Below, one piece after another: positions 49,658 through 58,319 of a stretch of DNA of 64,000 nucleotides. The notes under the pieces are model-generated. The model ran no database searches. It saw only the letters and a program-made list of their open reading frames with translations, and was not told the DNA's origin. The stretch is from Amycolatopsis pittospori. GTDB lineage: Bacteria; Actinomycetota; Actinomycetes; Mycobacteriales; Pseudonocardiaceae. Position numbers and translations under genes: made by a program. The number at the start of each line of letters is the position of its first letter. Position 1 is the stretch's first letter. The stretch spans positions 83,126 through 147,125 of the forward strand of contig NZ_JACBXD010000008.1 of assembly GCF_013870525.1 (NCBI RefSeq), given 5' to 3'.

Positions 49658-50160
49658 AGGTCACCCGCCTCGGCGAGCCGCTGGAGCCCAGCATGCATGT
49701 CGACCAAGAGCTGTCCCAGTCGGTCCGGCACTCCAGGGCGCATGGTGGGTGCAGCCCTGAGGTGACATGCAATGAGGGCCTTTGGCGGCTGGGCCTCTTC
49801 TGCCAGTGCGTCATACATCTGGCGGATCACGGACGCGATGCTGGACGCGGCGTCCGGCTTGAGTCGTGGGTCGGCTTTCAGGTGCGAGATCGCTTCTTCT
49901 AGCGGGGTCTCCCTGCGCTGAGTTACTGGCGTGAAGAAGCGACTGGGAGGGATACCGATCCAAGCGCAGATCGCCGTGAAGGACGCGAGGTCTGGCTGCG
50001 CACCAGCCTCGACGCGGGAGAGGGTGCTGAAGCTGACACCTGCGTCGGCGGCGGCTTGCCGGAGAGATTGTTTCCCGCGGTGCTGCCGGACCAGAGGGCC
50101 GAGTTGCGCGACATTCAGTCGTTCGGGAGGAGTCGCTGCCTGCTCGCCGGGACTAGCCAC
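49654..50160 (-). CDS. XRE-family transcriptional regulator (partner of ImmA/IrrE)
   Basis: A 168-residue protein with a helix-turn-helix at about residues 20-75 (SLRQAAADAGVSFSTLSRVE, then GIPPSRFF), followed by a helical C-terminal part. The start is GTG 50160 with a weak ribosome site. It is the likely repressor whose cleavage by the coupled ImmA/IrrE peptidase would relieve repression. The divergent CBASS-like operon starts 297 bases away, so it could control that operon as well as itself. Confidence 0.8.
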   Translation of the reverse strand: MASPGEQAATPPERLNVAQLGPLVRQHRGKQSLRQAAADAGVSFSTLSRVEAGAQPDLASFTAICAWIGIPPSRFFTPVTQRRETPLEEAISHLKADPRLKPDAASSIASVIRQMYDALAEEAQPPKALIACHLRAAPTMRPGVPDRLGQLLVDMHAGLQRLAEAGDL

Positions 50161-50456
50161 GTGGATTTTGCGCGCGCGTGGATGTCATGGCGAGATTATA
50201 GAGCACAAACGCAGCTTTGGTGCAACACGAACGGGTCGAAGTTTGACCTTGCTTGACGCCACCTCTACGTGTCACCATGAGCCTGTTAGATCGTTAGTGA
50301 CGCTTTACTGAAACAATATGAATGATGCGCTGGCCGACCAAGACCGGCGCCACCGCAAGATCCGAACCTTCATCGATGGCCGCCGATCTGCGGCCCACCC
50401 AGCCCCCGAATGGGTGTCACAGCGCCCCCGGCGCCCAACCCCGAGTGAGTCAACCA
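50161..50456. other. Divergent control region between XRE and CD-NTase genes
   Basis: These 296 bases are AT-richer near the XRE gene and contain no gene I can support. Both genes point away from it, so it should hold both promoters. The stretch near 50200-50320 is the most likely promoter part. Confidence 0.4.
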
Positions 50457-51476
50457 ATGAGCTACACCGAAGAAGTGCTCGACGAGGTCCGCGGCCAGAC
50501 CGACGCGCACAAGGAGCCGTTGGCCGAGGCGCGGACCCGGCTGGACCTGGTCCGCTCCGCGGCCGAGACGTTTCCGGGAGCGCTCCGGACCTACCGCAGC
50601 GGCTCACTGCCGCAACACACCTTCATCCACCCGGTCGGTGACGGCGACGGCGGAGTCGTACTCGACCGCCGCGTCTACCCGAAAATCGGCCCCGACGGCG
50701 AGTCTCCGTCCAAGATCGCCGAAGACATCTGTGCGCTGCTCGGCCCCGCCGTGCGGGAGGTGTACCCGAAGGCCCGCTGCGGCACCTCGAAGCGCGGCCC
50801 GAAGCTCTCGTTCGGTCAACCCATCGACGGCCAGGACCCCACCGTGGACCTGGTCGTTGCGCTGCCCCGCAAGACGGGCGGAGGCCTGTGGATCCCGAAC
50901 CTCAAGACCAACACCTGGGAGGCGTCCGATCCCGAACGCCACGTCGAGCTGTTCACCGCCGGCAGCCAGTCGCTGCGCCGCACCCGGCGCCGCGTGGTCC
51001 GTCTGCTGAAGGCGTGGAACAAGCAGTACAACCAGCCCGGCTTCTCCTCCCACAACCTCACCGTCTGGGCCTGGGAATTCGTCCAGCCGGGGATGGGTAT
51101 TGCGACGGCGTTGAGTGCAGTGCTGACCAGCGCCGCTGCCCGGGTCGAAGGTGGCCGCGCGACACCCGACCCCGCGGGCGTTTCACCCAACGTGAAGCTG
51201 CTGGTGTCGCGCGACGTCGCGGCCAAGCGGCTCCGCGCGGCCGCCGACGGGCTCACCGAAGCCCTCGAGCACGACGACGACCGGGAAGCTGTGCTCACCG
51301 CCTTGTCCAAGGTCTTCTACAACTACGTCGAGAACCCTGTGTCCAGCGGCTTGGCGGGGAAGATCGCAGCCCTGCGCCGGAACATCCCGGTGGCCACGGC
51401 CACGCTCGGTCTCGGCGGCCCGTCGACCCTGATCCGGCCGACCCGAGCCTACGGCACCGCTGAGTCCCGGGAGTGA
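50457..51476 (+). CDS. CD-NTase (cGAS/DncV-like nucleotidyltransferase), CBASS-like
   Basis: A 339-residue nucleotidyltransferase. GS at residues 49-50 (YRSGSLPQHTFI) is followed by acidic residues in GDGDGG (D62, D64) and a third acidic residue in DPTVDLVVALP (D131), the layout of the polymerase-beta fold catalytic core of CD-NTases. These enzymes make cyclic di- or trinucleotides on phage sensing. ATG 50457 is chosen because the conserved region starts soon after. The stop overlaps the E2-like gene by GTGA. The neighbours fit a CBASS operon of the E2-only type. Confidence 0.8.
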   Translation: MSYTEEVLDEVRGQTDAHKEPLAEARTRLDLVRSAAETFPGALRTYRSGSLPQHTFIHPVGDGDGGVVLDRRVYPKIGPDGESPSKIAEDICALLGPAVREVYPKARCGTSKRGPKLSFGQPIDGQDPTVDLVVALPRKTGGGLWIPNLKTNTWEASDPERHVELFTAGSQSLRRTRRRVVRLLKAWNKQYNQPGFSSHNLTVWAWEFVQPGMGIATALSAVLTSAAARVEGGRATPDPAGVSPNVKLLVSRDVAAKRLRAAADGLTEALEHDDDREAVLTALSKVFYNYVENPVSSGLAGKIAALRRNIPVATATLGLGGPSTLIRPTRAYGTAESRE

Positions 51477-51943
51477 AGAGCGCAGCAGCGTGGCGGGCGC
51501 CGCCTTGGTACGCCAAGCCAGCGCCTCGGCTCCTGTTCCAGCGTCGGCTCGCCGCGTGCGGCCTACCGGTGCAGGTGGTGCGGCCGCCGCGACGCCATCG
51601 CGGCGGGTTCGCAGTCGCCGTCCAGGCGCGGGTTGCCGATCTACCGGCGCAGACGGTCACAGTGGTTTTCGGCCGCGCCGAACCCCACGTCCCGCACGTC
51701 TACACGGACCTGCCCTCGGGCTCCCCGCACCGGTACACCGACGGGGCCCTCTGCATGTGGTACCCCGGTGACCCGGCGGATCAACGCTGGGTCCTCCGGG
51801 ACGGCCCGGTGGTGCTCCTCGGACACGTTATCGCCCACCTCCTGCGCGAAGAATGGTGGCAGCACACCGGCGAGTGGCCTGGTGACGAAGCAGCGCACCT
51901 GTCCATCTCCGGCACCGACGACACCAGTACGCAGGCCGCATGA
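51473..51943 (+). CDS. E2-like (ubiquitin-conjugating fold) CBASS accessory protein
   Basis: A 156-residue protein with the C-terminal signature TDGALCMWYPGD and WWQHTGEWPGDEAAH, a form of E2-like protein I associate with CD-NTase operons that lack a separate E1/JAB partner. C94 is the candidate catalytic cysteine. GTG 51473 overlaps the CD-NTase stop. By analogy with Cap2 it would conjugate the cyclase C-terminus to a target and prime its activity, but no E1 domain is present here. Confidence 0.72.
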   Translation: MKSAAAWRAPPWYAKPAPRLLFQRRLAACGLPVQVVRPPRRHRGGFAVAVQARVADLPAQTVTVVFGRAEPHVPHVYTDLPSGSPHRYTDGALCMWYPGDPADQRWVLRDGPVVLLGHVIAHLLREEWWQHTGEWPGDEAAHLSISGTDDTSTQAA

Positions 51944-51958
51944 CGGATAATCGGGGGC

Positions 51959-52543
51959 GTGACGAGCCCCGCCAGTGCGCCCACCAGCACGGTGACCGCC
52001 CCGAGCGGCGGAACGACCGCGCTCGGCGGCACCAGCGTGGCGGTGGCCGCGGTCTTGTCCGGAGCGTTCCTCGCGGCTCTCGTCACGGCGGTGATCGCCA
52101 TCTGGCTGGCGCGCAGAAAGACACGGGAGGAGGAACGCAACCGGCTTCGGGCGGCGTTTGCCGAAGCCTTCGCGGCATACCAGGCTTACAAGGAATTCCC
52201 GTATGCCATCCGCCGCCGTCGCGTCGACGCACCCGGCGAAGAACGAGTCAGGCTGTCCGAGGCGCTTCGCTCTGTACAAGCCGACCTCGCGTATCACCAA
52301 GCCTGGACCGTCATCGAGTCTGAACAGGTCGGCAGTGCCTTTACGGAGCTGGTCAAGCAGGTTCGCGCGACCGCTGGGACGGCTATGCATGAAGCGTGGA
52401 ACGCGCCGGCGAACGACACAGACAGCGCGATGAACATCCCGCCGTCGCTTGTCGACCTTGGGGAGTTGACGACGCACGAGACCGTGTACATCGACGCTGT
52501 ACGTGCCCACCTTCGGCGGCTGGCTCCATGGTGGGCGAGATGA
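51959..52543 (+). CDS. Single-pass membrane protein, putative CBASS effector
   Basis: A 194-residue protein. The polar N-terminus is rich in Thr/Ser/Ala, one membrane helix lies at about residues 26-50 (AVLSGAFLAALVTAVIAIWL), and then a basic coiled-coil-like and helical cytoplasmic domain of 140 residues. It starts at GTG 51959, 15 bases after the E2-like gene, with a weak ribosome site. Position as third gene suggests a membrane-disrupting effector activated by the cyclic nucleotide, but it has one helix, not the two to four of usual CBASS membrane effectors, so this is inference. Confidence 0.6.
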   Translation: MTSPASAPTSTVTAPSGGTTALGGTSVAVAAVLSGAFLAALVTAVIAIWLARRKTREEERNRLRAAFAEAFAAYQAYKEFPYAIRRRRVDAPGEERVRLSEALRSVQADLAYHQAWTVIESEQVGSAFTELVKQVRATAGTAMHEAWNAPANDTDSAMNIPPSLVDLGELTTHETVYIDAVRAHLRRLAPWWAR

Positions 52544-52942
52544 TGAGCCCTTCGTCTTGCGCCGCCTGCGATTTCTTTCAGCGAAATGGATCGAAGCCGA
52601 ACTACCTCCGCCCAGCGCAGCTCGGACTTGATGTCGTTCGCTGACTGGTCAGATTGCTCCTGCAGGATTATAAACGGTTCGTTCCTAGGCTGGGTCCGAA
52701 AAGTGAGACCGCGCCGGTCAGATTGACGGCTCATCTGTAGTCGGAGTCTGAGGCCGCCGGTGTCGAGCAGGCTGCGGGGGTGATCTAGTTGGTCAGGTTG
52801 CAAAAGCTGGCGCGGGCCGCGGCAGACGCTTCGCACCACTGCGACGTCACGGTCTGGCGACGAAGATTCGCATCGCGTAATAGCGTTCCTGCCCTGCTGG
52901 ACTCCATAGTCCGGCAGGGCAACTCAGTTTTCCGGCAGCACG
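52544..52942. other. Non-coding region after the CBASS-like operon
   Basis: No gene is supported. A near-perfect 14-bp hairpin (52890-52903 with 52908-52921, loop of four, one G-T pair) may terminate transcription. Parts look like eroded coding sequence but I cannot name a source. Confidence 0.45.
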
Positions 52943-53212
52943 TCAACCGAGCTTGAGTGTTGTATTTAGCGTGCAAGTCTCCCCTCGGACACACGCATTA
53001 ACCCTACGGGGTGGGCGGATGGTCACATCGACCGTCCGCTCTTTTGCGTTATAGACCATCTCCAGGCCGATCTCGCCGTAGAGCTTCTGCAGTCTCCTCG
53101 GACTCGCGTTCCCGACCTGCCTTCCCAGCTCGCCGAACGCGTCGACCATCCCTTCGAGTTCGGCTCTGCCGATCGACTCTTCAGCCGGAGCCCGCGCGAG
53201 ATCCTCCTCCAT
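52943..53212 (-). pseudogene. C-terminal remnant of a third serine recombinase
   Basis: The frame from ATG 53212 encodes the end of a recombinase like that at 44707: LGRQVGNASPRRLQKLYGEIGLEMVYNAKE in part GEIGLEMVYNAKE, and RVNACVRGE. It is only about 75 residues of the C-terminus, with an in-frame TAG just upstream. The 3' end again reads through an attachment repeat. It lies to the right of the repeat at 52971, so it belongs to an element whose body is lost. Confidence 0.75.
52971..52994 (+). repeat. Right attachment repeat (decayed tRNA-Leu 3' end)
   Basis: Matches the left repeat at 22 of 24 bases, with one substitution in the T-loop and one in the T-stem. About 30 bases upstream (from about 52951) carry a weaker resemblance to the tRNA anticodon arm (GCTTGAG then TGT), so a fragment of a duplicated tRNA-Leu may be present. 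Confidence 0.7.
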
Positions 53213-53546
53213 GATGGTCTATCGGTGTGGGCGGCGCGCAGACTCCCATGGGCAGGGGCGGGAATGGCGTGGGAGAAGGCCCGCGAACCGGGCATCGTGA
53301 TCGCCGATCGTGCTCGTGTACCGGCCATGTCCTTCCTCACCTCCGCGCGGGGCCCGCCGCACGGAGGCTCGGCGCTCAACGAGACCGGGCGCGGCCCAGA
53401 CATTGCCTGCCTGATCCGATTCTCGATGGTGCGGTGGGGCTGCTCGACTTGTTCAAGGTGGCCGGCGGTGGAAGAACCGGTACGGCCGAGAAGTGGCTTC
53501 CGTCGCCGGAGGACACCGCGAAACTGTGGAAACTTGCGGGCTGCCC
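53213..53546. other. Gap with no supported gene
   Basis: About 330 GC-rich bases between the recombinase remnant and the regulator stop. Several frames are open by chance, none has a ribosome site and a coherent protein. It may include more decayed element sequence. Confidence 0.5.
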
Positions 53547-54101
53547 TCACTCGGGCGCGTCGCCGGCTGGTTCCTCGCTGGGGAAGAGGACCGGGCTGAG
53601 CAGGTAGCGCGTGCGGCCCGGCGTCTGTTCGTTGGCGAGCATCGGTGCGATGGCGGCCCGCATCCCGCTGATCATCTCCAGCAGTTCGTCGCGGTCGAGC
53701 CAGACGGCGTGTTGCCGGTAGCCGACCAGGTCTTCGACCGGATCGGAGCCCTCTCGGTCGAGATAGGCGTTGAACTCGGCGACCAGGGCGGCGACCGCGG
53801 TGGCGAACCCGCGGCGGTGGTCTTCGGGGGAGAGCGACGCGACGAGGGCGGGGTCGATCGCGGCGCGGTCTTGACGGAGCCGGTAGGTCCGTTCGACGGC
53901 GCCGCGGACGCGGTGTTCCTCCACGACTTCGAGGATGCCGCCGGTGGCGAGAAGGTCGACGTGCCGGTAGACGGTCGCCTTCGAGATGTCGGGGAGCAGT
54001 GCGCACAGCTGTGCCGTCGTGAGAGCTCGCTCGCCGCGCATCGCGTGCACGACCCTCAACCGGCCCGGGTGTCCTAACAGCTCCATCACGTCCACGGCCA
54101 A
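53547..54101 (-). CDS. ArsR/HTH_20-type transcriptional regulator
   Basis: A 184-residue protein with an N-terminal winged helix (MELLGHPGRLRVVHAM, TTAQLCALLPDISKATVYRH, LLATGGILEVVEEHRV) and a helical C-terminal half. It starts 52 bases from a divergent alpha/beta hydrolase; the AT-rich gap between them (54102-54153) is the obvious operator region. Such pairs are usually autoregulated with the enzyme induced by its substrate. It lies just outside the mobile region. Confidence 0.8.
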   Translation of the reverse strand: MAVDVMELLGHPGRLRVVHAMRGERALTTAQLCALLPDISKATVYRHVDLLATGGILEVVEEHRVRGAVERTYRLRQDRAAIDPALVASLSPEDHRRGFATAVAALVAEFNAYLDREGSDPVEDLVGYRQHAVWLDRDELLEMISGMRAAIAPMLANEQTPGRTRYLLSPVLFPSEEPAGDAPE

Positions 54102-54153
54102 ACAATCTCATAAGCTGATACCATTCGCAAAACATGAGAACGTTGGGGGTGTC

Positions 54154-55425
54154 ATGGTGTCGACGGATCCGAGCGCGATGGCGATGACCGTTGTGCGGAA
54201 CGTGCGAAACGGACGATTCGGTGAGGTTGAAGCTCAATTCTCTCCAGCGCTCAAGGCGGCCGTGACCGCCAAAACGCTGAAGAACGCCTGGTTGGGTGAA
54301 GTCTGCCAGCGAGGATCGGTGACCGCTTTCGGGGAACCGGTCGCCGATCCGGCGGGGCCGGGTCTTACCCGGGTTCAGGTCCCGGTGTTCTGCAGTCAGG
54401 GTGGCTTCACCGTCGTCATGGTCGTCGACGACGCGGGTGCTCTCGCGGGCGTTCGATTCGCCACCGCCGCGGTGTGGACACCGCCGGACTACGCGGACGA
54501 GAAGGAGTTCGCCGAGCACGAGATCACCGTGCGGGCGCAACCCGGTCCCGTCGGTGGGACCTTGACCTTGCCGCGAGGCCCCGGCCCGTGGCCGGGTGTG
54601 GTGCTGCTCAGCGGTGGTGGGATCTTCGACCGTGACGGGACGGCAGGGCCGAACAAACCGCTCAAGGATCTGGCATGGGGCCTGGCTTCCCGTGGCGTAG
54701 CGGTGCTGCGGTTCGACAAAGTGACTCATTCCCGCCCGGAGTTGGCCCAGACCGCCGGCTTCACGATGACGACCGAGTACGTTCCGCACGCCGTCGCCGC
54801 CATCCGGTTCCTTCAACGGCAACTCGCCGTCGATTCCAGGAGGGTCTTCGTCGTCGGGCACAGTATGGGCGGGAAAGTCGCGCCGAGAGTCGCGGCCGCG
54901 GAGCCCTCCGTCGCCGGTCTGGTGCTCTTGGCCGCTGATGCCGAACCGATGCACCAGGCCGCCGTCCGCGTGGTCCGGAAGCTGGCCGCCCTCGATCCCG
55001 GTGTGGGAACCGACGCGCTCGTCGAAACGATCACCCGACAGGCGGAGGTGGTGGCCGGTCCTTCTCTGTCACAGTCGACGCCGACGGAAGACCTTCTGTT
55101 CGGCTTTCCGGCGTCCTATTGGCTCGATCTGCGAGGGTACGACCCGGTCGCGGCAGCGGCGGTCCTGGACCTGCCGATGCTGCTGCTGCAGGGTGGGCGC
55201 GACTACCAGGTCACCATCGAGGACGACCTGGCGCGCTGGCAGACGGGCCTTGCGGGACGGCCGGATGTCACCGTCCGCGTCCACGAGGCGGCCGACCACC
55301 TCTTTTTCCCCGGCGCCGGGCCGTCCAGTCCGTCGGACTACGAGCACCCGCACCACGTCGACCCGGCTGTCGTCGGCGACATCGCGACGTGGGTGACCGA
55401 AAGGGAAAGCGCGAGGAATCCGTAA
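54154..55425 (+). CDS. Alpha/beta hydrolase with N-terminal DUF3887-like domain
   Basis: A 423-residue hydrolase. Residues 1-110 form a small alpha/beta domain of the type found before secreted or cytoplasmic dienelactone-hydrolase-like enzymes. The hydrolase part has an oxyanion region VVLLSGGGIFDRDG, the nucleophile elbow VGHSMGG (Ser in GHSMG), an acidic residue in GGRDYQVT and the terminal histidine in DHLFFPG, completing the triad. ATG 54154 follows GGGGGTG. No signal peptide is clear. It probably hydrolyses an ester or amide; likely controlled by the adjacent regulator. Confidence 0.85.
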   Translation: MVSTDPSAMAMTVVRNVRNGRFGEVEAQFSPALKAAVTAKTLKNAWLGEVCQRGSVTAFGEPVADPAGPGLTRVQVPVFCSQGGFTVVMVVDDAGALAGVRFATAAVWTPPDYADEKEFAEHEITVRAQPGPVGGTLTLPRGPGPWPGVVLLSGGGIFDRDGTAGPNKPLKDLAWGLASRGVAVLRFDKVTHSRPELAQTAGFTMTTEYVPHAVAAIRFLQRQLAVDSRRVFVVGHSMGGKVAPRVAAAEPSVAGLVLLAADAEPMHQAAVRVVRKLAALDPGVGTDALVETITRQAEVVAGPSLSQSTPTEDLLFGFPASYWLDLRGYDPVAAAAVLDLPMLLLQGGRDYQVTIEDDLARWQTGLAGRPDVTVRVHEAADHLFFPGAGPSSPSDYEHPHHVDPAVVGDIATWVTERESARNP

Positions 55426-55470
55426 GACCGGCCGCGCTTTTCTTGCCAGGGACCCTTCCTGGATTCGCCG

Positions 55471-56088
55471 TCACGCCTGGGCCGTGCGCCACGACGACAG
55501 GCCACTGAAATCTGCCCACGGGTACCGTTTCCACACGCCTCTACTTCTTTGTGGATTGATCATGTCCGAAAACCCGGACGGTCCTGGAAAATCGCCGTGC
55601 TCGTCACCGGTGGGGCGGGCGGTGTTCAGGCCCACCGATCGTGGTCCGACTCCGTTCTCACCGCTGGTCGGTGGGTTTGACGGTGCCGCTGTCGCCGATG
55701 CCGGTCCTGAGCGGGTGTGGTGTTCCGGGGCCGGTCGATCCAGGAGGATTTCCGCCCAGGTGGTTTTGCTCTGGGGTGTGCTGGTTACGCCCCAGGTGGT
55801 GGCCACTGCTGTGACCAGCAGCAGGCCTCGGCCGCCTGGTTTCGAGGTTGCCCCGTCTTGGAGATCGCGGAGGTGGGGCAGGAGGGTTGGCGAGGCGTCG
55901 TCGACTTCTAGGCGGATGACCGGTCTGTCGGCGGGTAGCCGGAGGCGGAAGGCGCGTGGGCCTGCGGCGTGCAGGTAGGCGTTGGTGACGAGTTCGGTCG
56001 CCAGCAGTTCGGCGTCCTGAACGGTGGTCTTCGGCAGGTGTGCCAGCCGGACCCGGACCCAGGTCCGGACCGGTGCCAGCGGTGGCAC
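55471..56088 (-). CDS. RsbW-type anti-sigma ATPase (HATPase_c)
   Basis: A protein of about 205 residues with a GHKL ATPase domain: N-box ELLATELVTNAYLHA, G1-like VDDASP and G2 GGRGLLLVTAVATTWGV, then a long polar tail. Such kinases bind sigma factors and phosphorylate STAS antagonists such as those at 12405 and 14376, though linkage is not shown. GTG 56088 has no good ribosome site, and the frame stays open upstream with coherent sequence to about 56160, so the true start may be a non-standard codon. The C-terminal 90 residues are unusual. Confidence 0.75.
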   Translation of the reverse strand: MPPLAPVRTWVRVRLAHLPKTTVQDAELLATELVTNAYLHAAGPRAFRLRLPADRPVIRLEVDDASPTLLPHLRDLQDGATSKPGGRGLLLVTAVATTWGVTSTPQSKTTWAEILLDRPAPEHHTRSGPASATAAPSNPPTSGENGVGPRSVGLNTARPTGDEHGDFPGPSGFSDMINPQRSRGVWKRYPWADFSGLSSWRTAQA

Positions 56089-56451
56089 GCCGGGAAGCGG
56101 CGGAAACCGGTAATCGTGTTCTGCGTCGATGCGCGCAGTTCTCCCCTCAGCGGTTTCCCCCGCCTAGGGTTAGAGCGCGGACGCATCAGGGACGTACCCC
56201 GGCATGGTGGTGTTCACACCACGGTCACCGATCGCAACGCCGGGCGGAGGACTCGATGAGCGTTTCGGCGGCGAAGTTCACGGACGTGCAGTGCTGTGGG
56301 CCTGCCGGGACGACCACCGACAACGTCGTGTGCTTCCTCGACGGCGTCCGGAGCGGGGCGCTACTTCCGGGCCGGGAACTCAGTCCGCGTCGCACGCGGG
56401 GGAAGTCGGGCAGGAACAGGGGCCGGCGGGCCGGGTCGGTGGCGGGGTCCA

Positions 56452-57189
56452 TCAGAGTGCCGGCCCGAAGTGAGCGGGGATTGATCCCTGAGCGACTTGA
56501 GCGGCGAGGTCGCTGAGTTTGCGCTGGTTGTCGCGGGAGTGACTGCGCAGCCGGCTGAAAGCCTCGTCGACGGTGATCTGACAGTGCGCCGCGAGGAACC
56601 CTTTGGCCTGTTCGATCACGATGCGGCTGTCGAGCGCGGTCTGGAGCTGGTCGATGATCGCGTCCTTGCCGAGTAGGACGCGCCGCTGCCGCAGGCAGAC
56701 GACGGCGGCGTCGGCCAGCGTCTGTGCCAGGCGCAGGTCATGTCGGGTGGGCATCGATGGCGCCGAGATCATCAGGTTGAGTGCACCGATGACGGTGTCG
56801 GCATCACGCAAGGGTACGGCGGCGACGCTCGTGATACCCGCGCGTAGTGCCCGCGGCGTGAACCGGGGCCAGCGCGGCGGGGGCGAGTCGCTCGGGCGCA
56901 ACGTAGTCGGGGTGAGGGCTGTCCCGGTTCGGGCACTGTCCACGCAGGGACCTTCGCCCAGTTCGATCTGGTCTTCCTCGAGCCGTCGGCACACCTCGTC
57001 GGACGCGGTCACGTAGTCGACCTGACCGTACTCGTCCAGAATGGTGATCCCCGCAGACCGGACGGGTAGCAGGGCGACCACATGCGTGGTCAGATCATGC
57101 AACATTTCCAGCGGGTCGAAATCGTTCCCGCGGTCGGCCAGGCTGAGCACAGCCTCGGCGACAACGAATTCACGTTCGGTGGTAGGCAT
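56452..57189 (-). CDS. GAF-ANTAR domain protein
   Basis: A 245-residue regulator. The GAF domain spans about residues 20-165 (DPLEMLHDLTTHVVALLP, AGITILDE, GPCVDSARTG, ALNLM). It is followed by an ANTAR RNA-binding domain (QLQTALDSRIVIEQAKGFLA, AFSRLRSHSRDNQRKLSDLA). These proteins respond to a ligand or redox cue and act by antitermination on nascent RNA. I take ATG 57189; GTG 57198 is an alternative. Target transcript unknown. Confidence 0.88.
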   Translation of the reverse strand: MPTTEREFVVAEAVLSLADRGNDFDPLEMLHDLTTHVVALLPVRSAGITILDEYGQVDYVTASDEVCRRLEEDQIELGEGPCVDSARTGTALTPTTLRPSDSPPPRWPRFTPRALRAGITSVAAVPLRDADTVIGALNLMISAPSMPTRHDLRLAQTLADAAVVCLRQRRVLLGKDAIIDQLQTALDSRIVIEQAKGFLAAHCQITVDEAFSRLRSHSRDNQRKLSDLAAQVAQGSIPAHFGPAL

Positions 57190-57198
57190 CGGAGCCAC

Positions 57199-57871
57199 CC
57201 GTCAACTGGGCTCCCGAACCGCGAGGTGCCGAGAAACCAGCCATCGGCGAACTCAGGAGTAAATCAACCCGCAGGGGAGCACGGCATGCTCGCTGGCAGG
57301 TATACGGCTCGCCTCAATCTGGGGTGGCCCGCCTCGAGACCGCATCCCGGCCGATTCCGAACGGCCTGCACGCTCTCACGATTCACTGCCCATCTTAGCG
57401 CGTTCTCGCAACGGAAATCGGAAAAGCGCGCACCCGTTCGCCGAGGATCGATGCCGAGGCAGGAGGGCTTGCCGTTCTCGGCCTCGAGCCCGCCGACGGT
57501 CCGGAGCGCCGATGTTCGTCTGGCCGAACAAGATCATGAAACGTTGGAGGAAACCCGATGTCCCGGGGGGAGGGCCGCCGTACGTTCTGCGCCGCTTCTG
57601 CGGCGTGACACGGACACGATCGGGTTAACCTGGCATAACCCGGCCCTGGGCCGCCGCCGTCGAGATAACCCTTTGCACCTAAGGGAATTCAGGCACCCCT
57701 GAGCGATTGCAGGCTCCGCGCCTGCCATGAACGCTGGTTGCGTTCCCTCGCGACCGGTGCGACGGTACGCGCCGACAGCCGACCGTCCCGGTTCCAACAC
57801 CGGTACCGGGGCCGTCACCGCTCCAGACCGTGGCGGGTCACACCGGAACCCGTCTCGTCAGGAGCCCCGTC
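57199..57871. other. Long gap with no supported gene
   Basis: About 670 bases between divergent genes. Several open frames exist in this GC-rich DNA but none has a ribosome site plus plausible protein composition. It presumably contains the promoters for the GAF-ANTAR and VOC genes. Confidence 0.5.
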
Positions 57872-58243
57872 ATGCACAGAGCCGCCTTCGCGGACTTGTC
57901 GTCTTCCCCGAGCATCCGGCGTATCCGTGCAATGCATTTGCCGCGGTCGGTGCGGTTCTACCTCGCCGTGGGCTGCGAAGTCCGCCGGTCCGGCGACGGG
58001 TGGGTGCAGCTGCGTAACAGTGACACCGTGTTCATGCTCGAACGCGACGGCGTCATCGGTTGCCCGGGAAACGACGCCCCTGAATTGAGCGCGGGCAATC
58101 TCCTGCATCTGTGCCGCCGCCTCTGGGCGGCCAGTATCGACACCAGCCCGATCAGCTACCCCGCCTGCGCGCCAGGTGGCCGGATCACCACCCATGATCC
58201 CGATCTGCATCCCGTCTCCATCAGCCAAACGGAGAGCCGATAG
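57872..58243 (+). CDS. VOC/glyoxalase-superfamily protein
   Basis: A 123-residue protein. SVRFYLAVGCEVRRSGDGWVQLRNSDTVFMLER (quoted in parts SVRFYLAVGCEVRRSGDGW and LRNSDTVFMLER) is the beta-alpha-beta-beta unit of the vicinal oxygen chelate fold. AGGAG lies seven bases before ATG 57872. Only one complete unit is present, so it may act as a dimer or be a binding protein such as a resistance protein. No metal-ligand assignment is safe. It lies between the regulator genes and the LAL regulator. Confidence 0.62.
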   Translation: MHRAAFADLSSSPSIRRIRAMHLPRSVRFYLAVGCEVRRSGDGWVQLRNSDTVFMLERDGVIGCPGNDAPELSAGNLLHLCRRLWAASIDTSPISYPACAPGGRITTHDPDLHPVSISQTESR

Positions 58244-58319
58244 TCACCACCGTTTCCATCAAACCTGTGCGCCACCAACGCGGGCACGGTGGACGAGCTT
58301 GTCCGCGCGTAGGGCGTCC

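Noticed and set aside
52544..52942. Possible insertion-sequence remnant near the right attachment repeat
   Set aside because: Fragments look like eroded coding sequence, but I found no terminal repeats, DDE motifs or family resemblance that I could name.
44642..53212. CRISPR array or prophage structural genes in the mobile region
   Set aside because: No regularly spaced repeats and no capsid, portal, tail or terminase proteins; the region is a recombinase-marked defence island, not a prophage.
53023..54954. 643-codon frame on the - strand across the regulator/hydrolase pair
   Set aside because: It overlaps two genes with clear domains and gives a low-complexity Arg/Pro-rich product.
56257..56516. 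Open frame starting at ATG 56257 between the anti-sigma and GAF-ANTAR genes
   Set aside because: It overlaps the end of the GAF-ANTAR gene, has no ribosome site and its Arg/Gly-rich second half looks non-coding.
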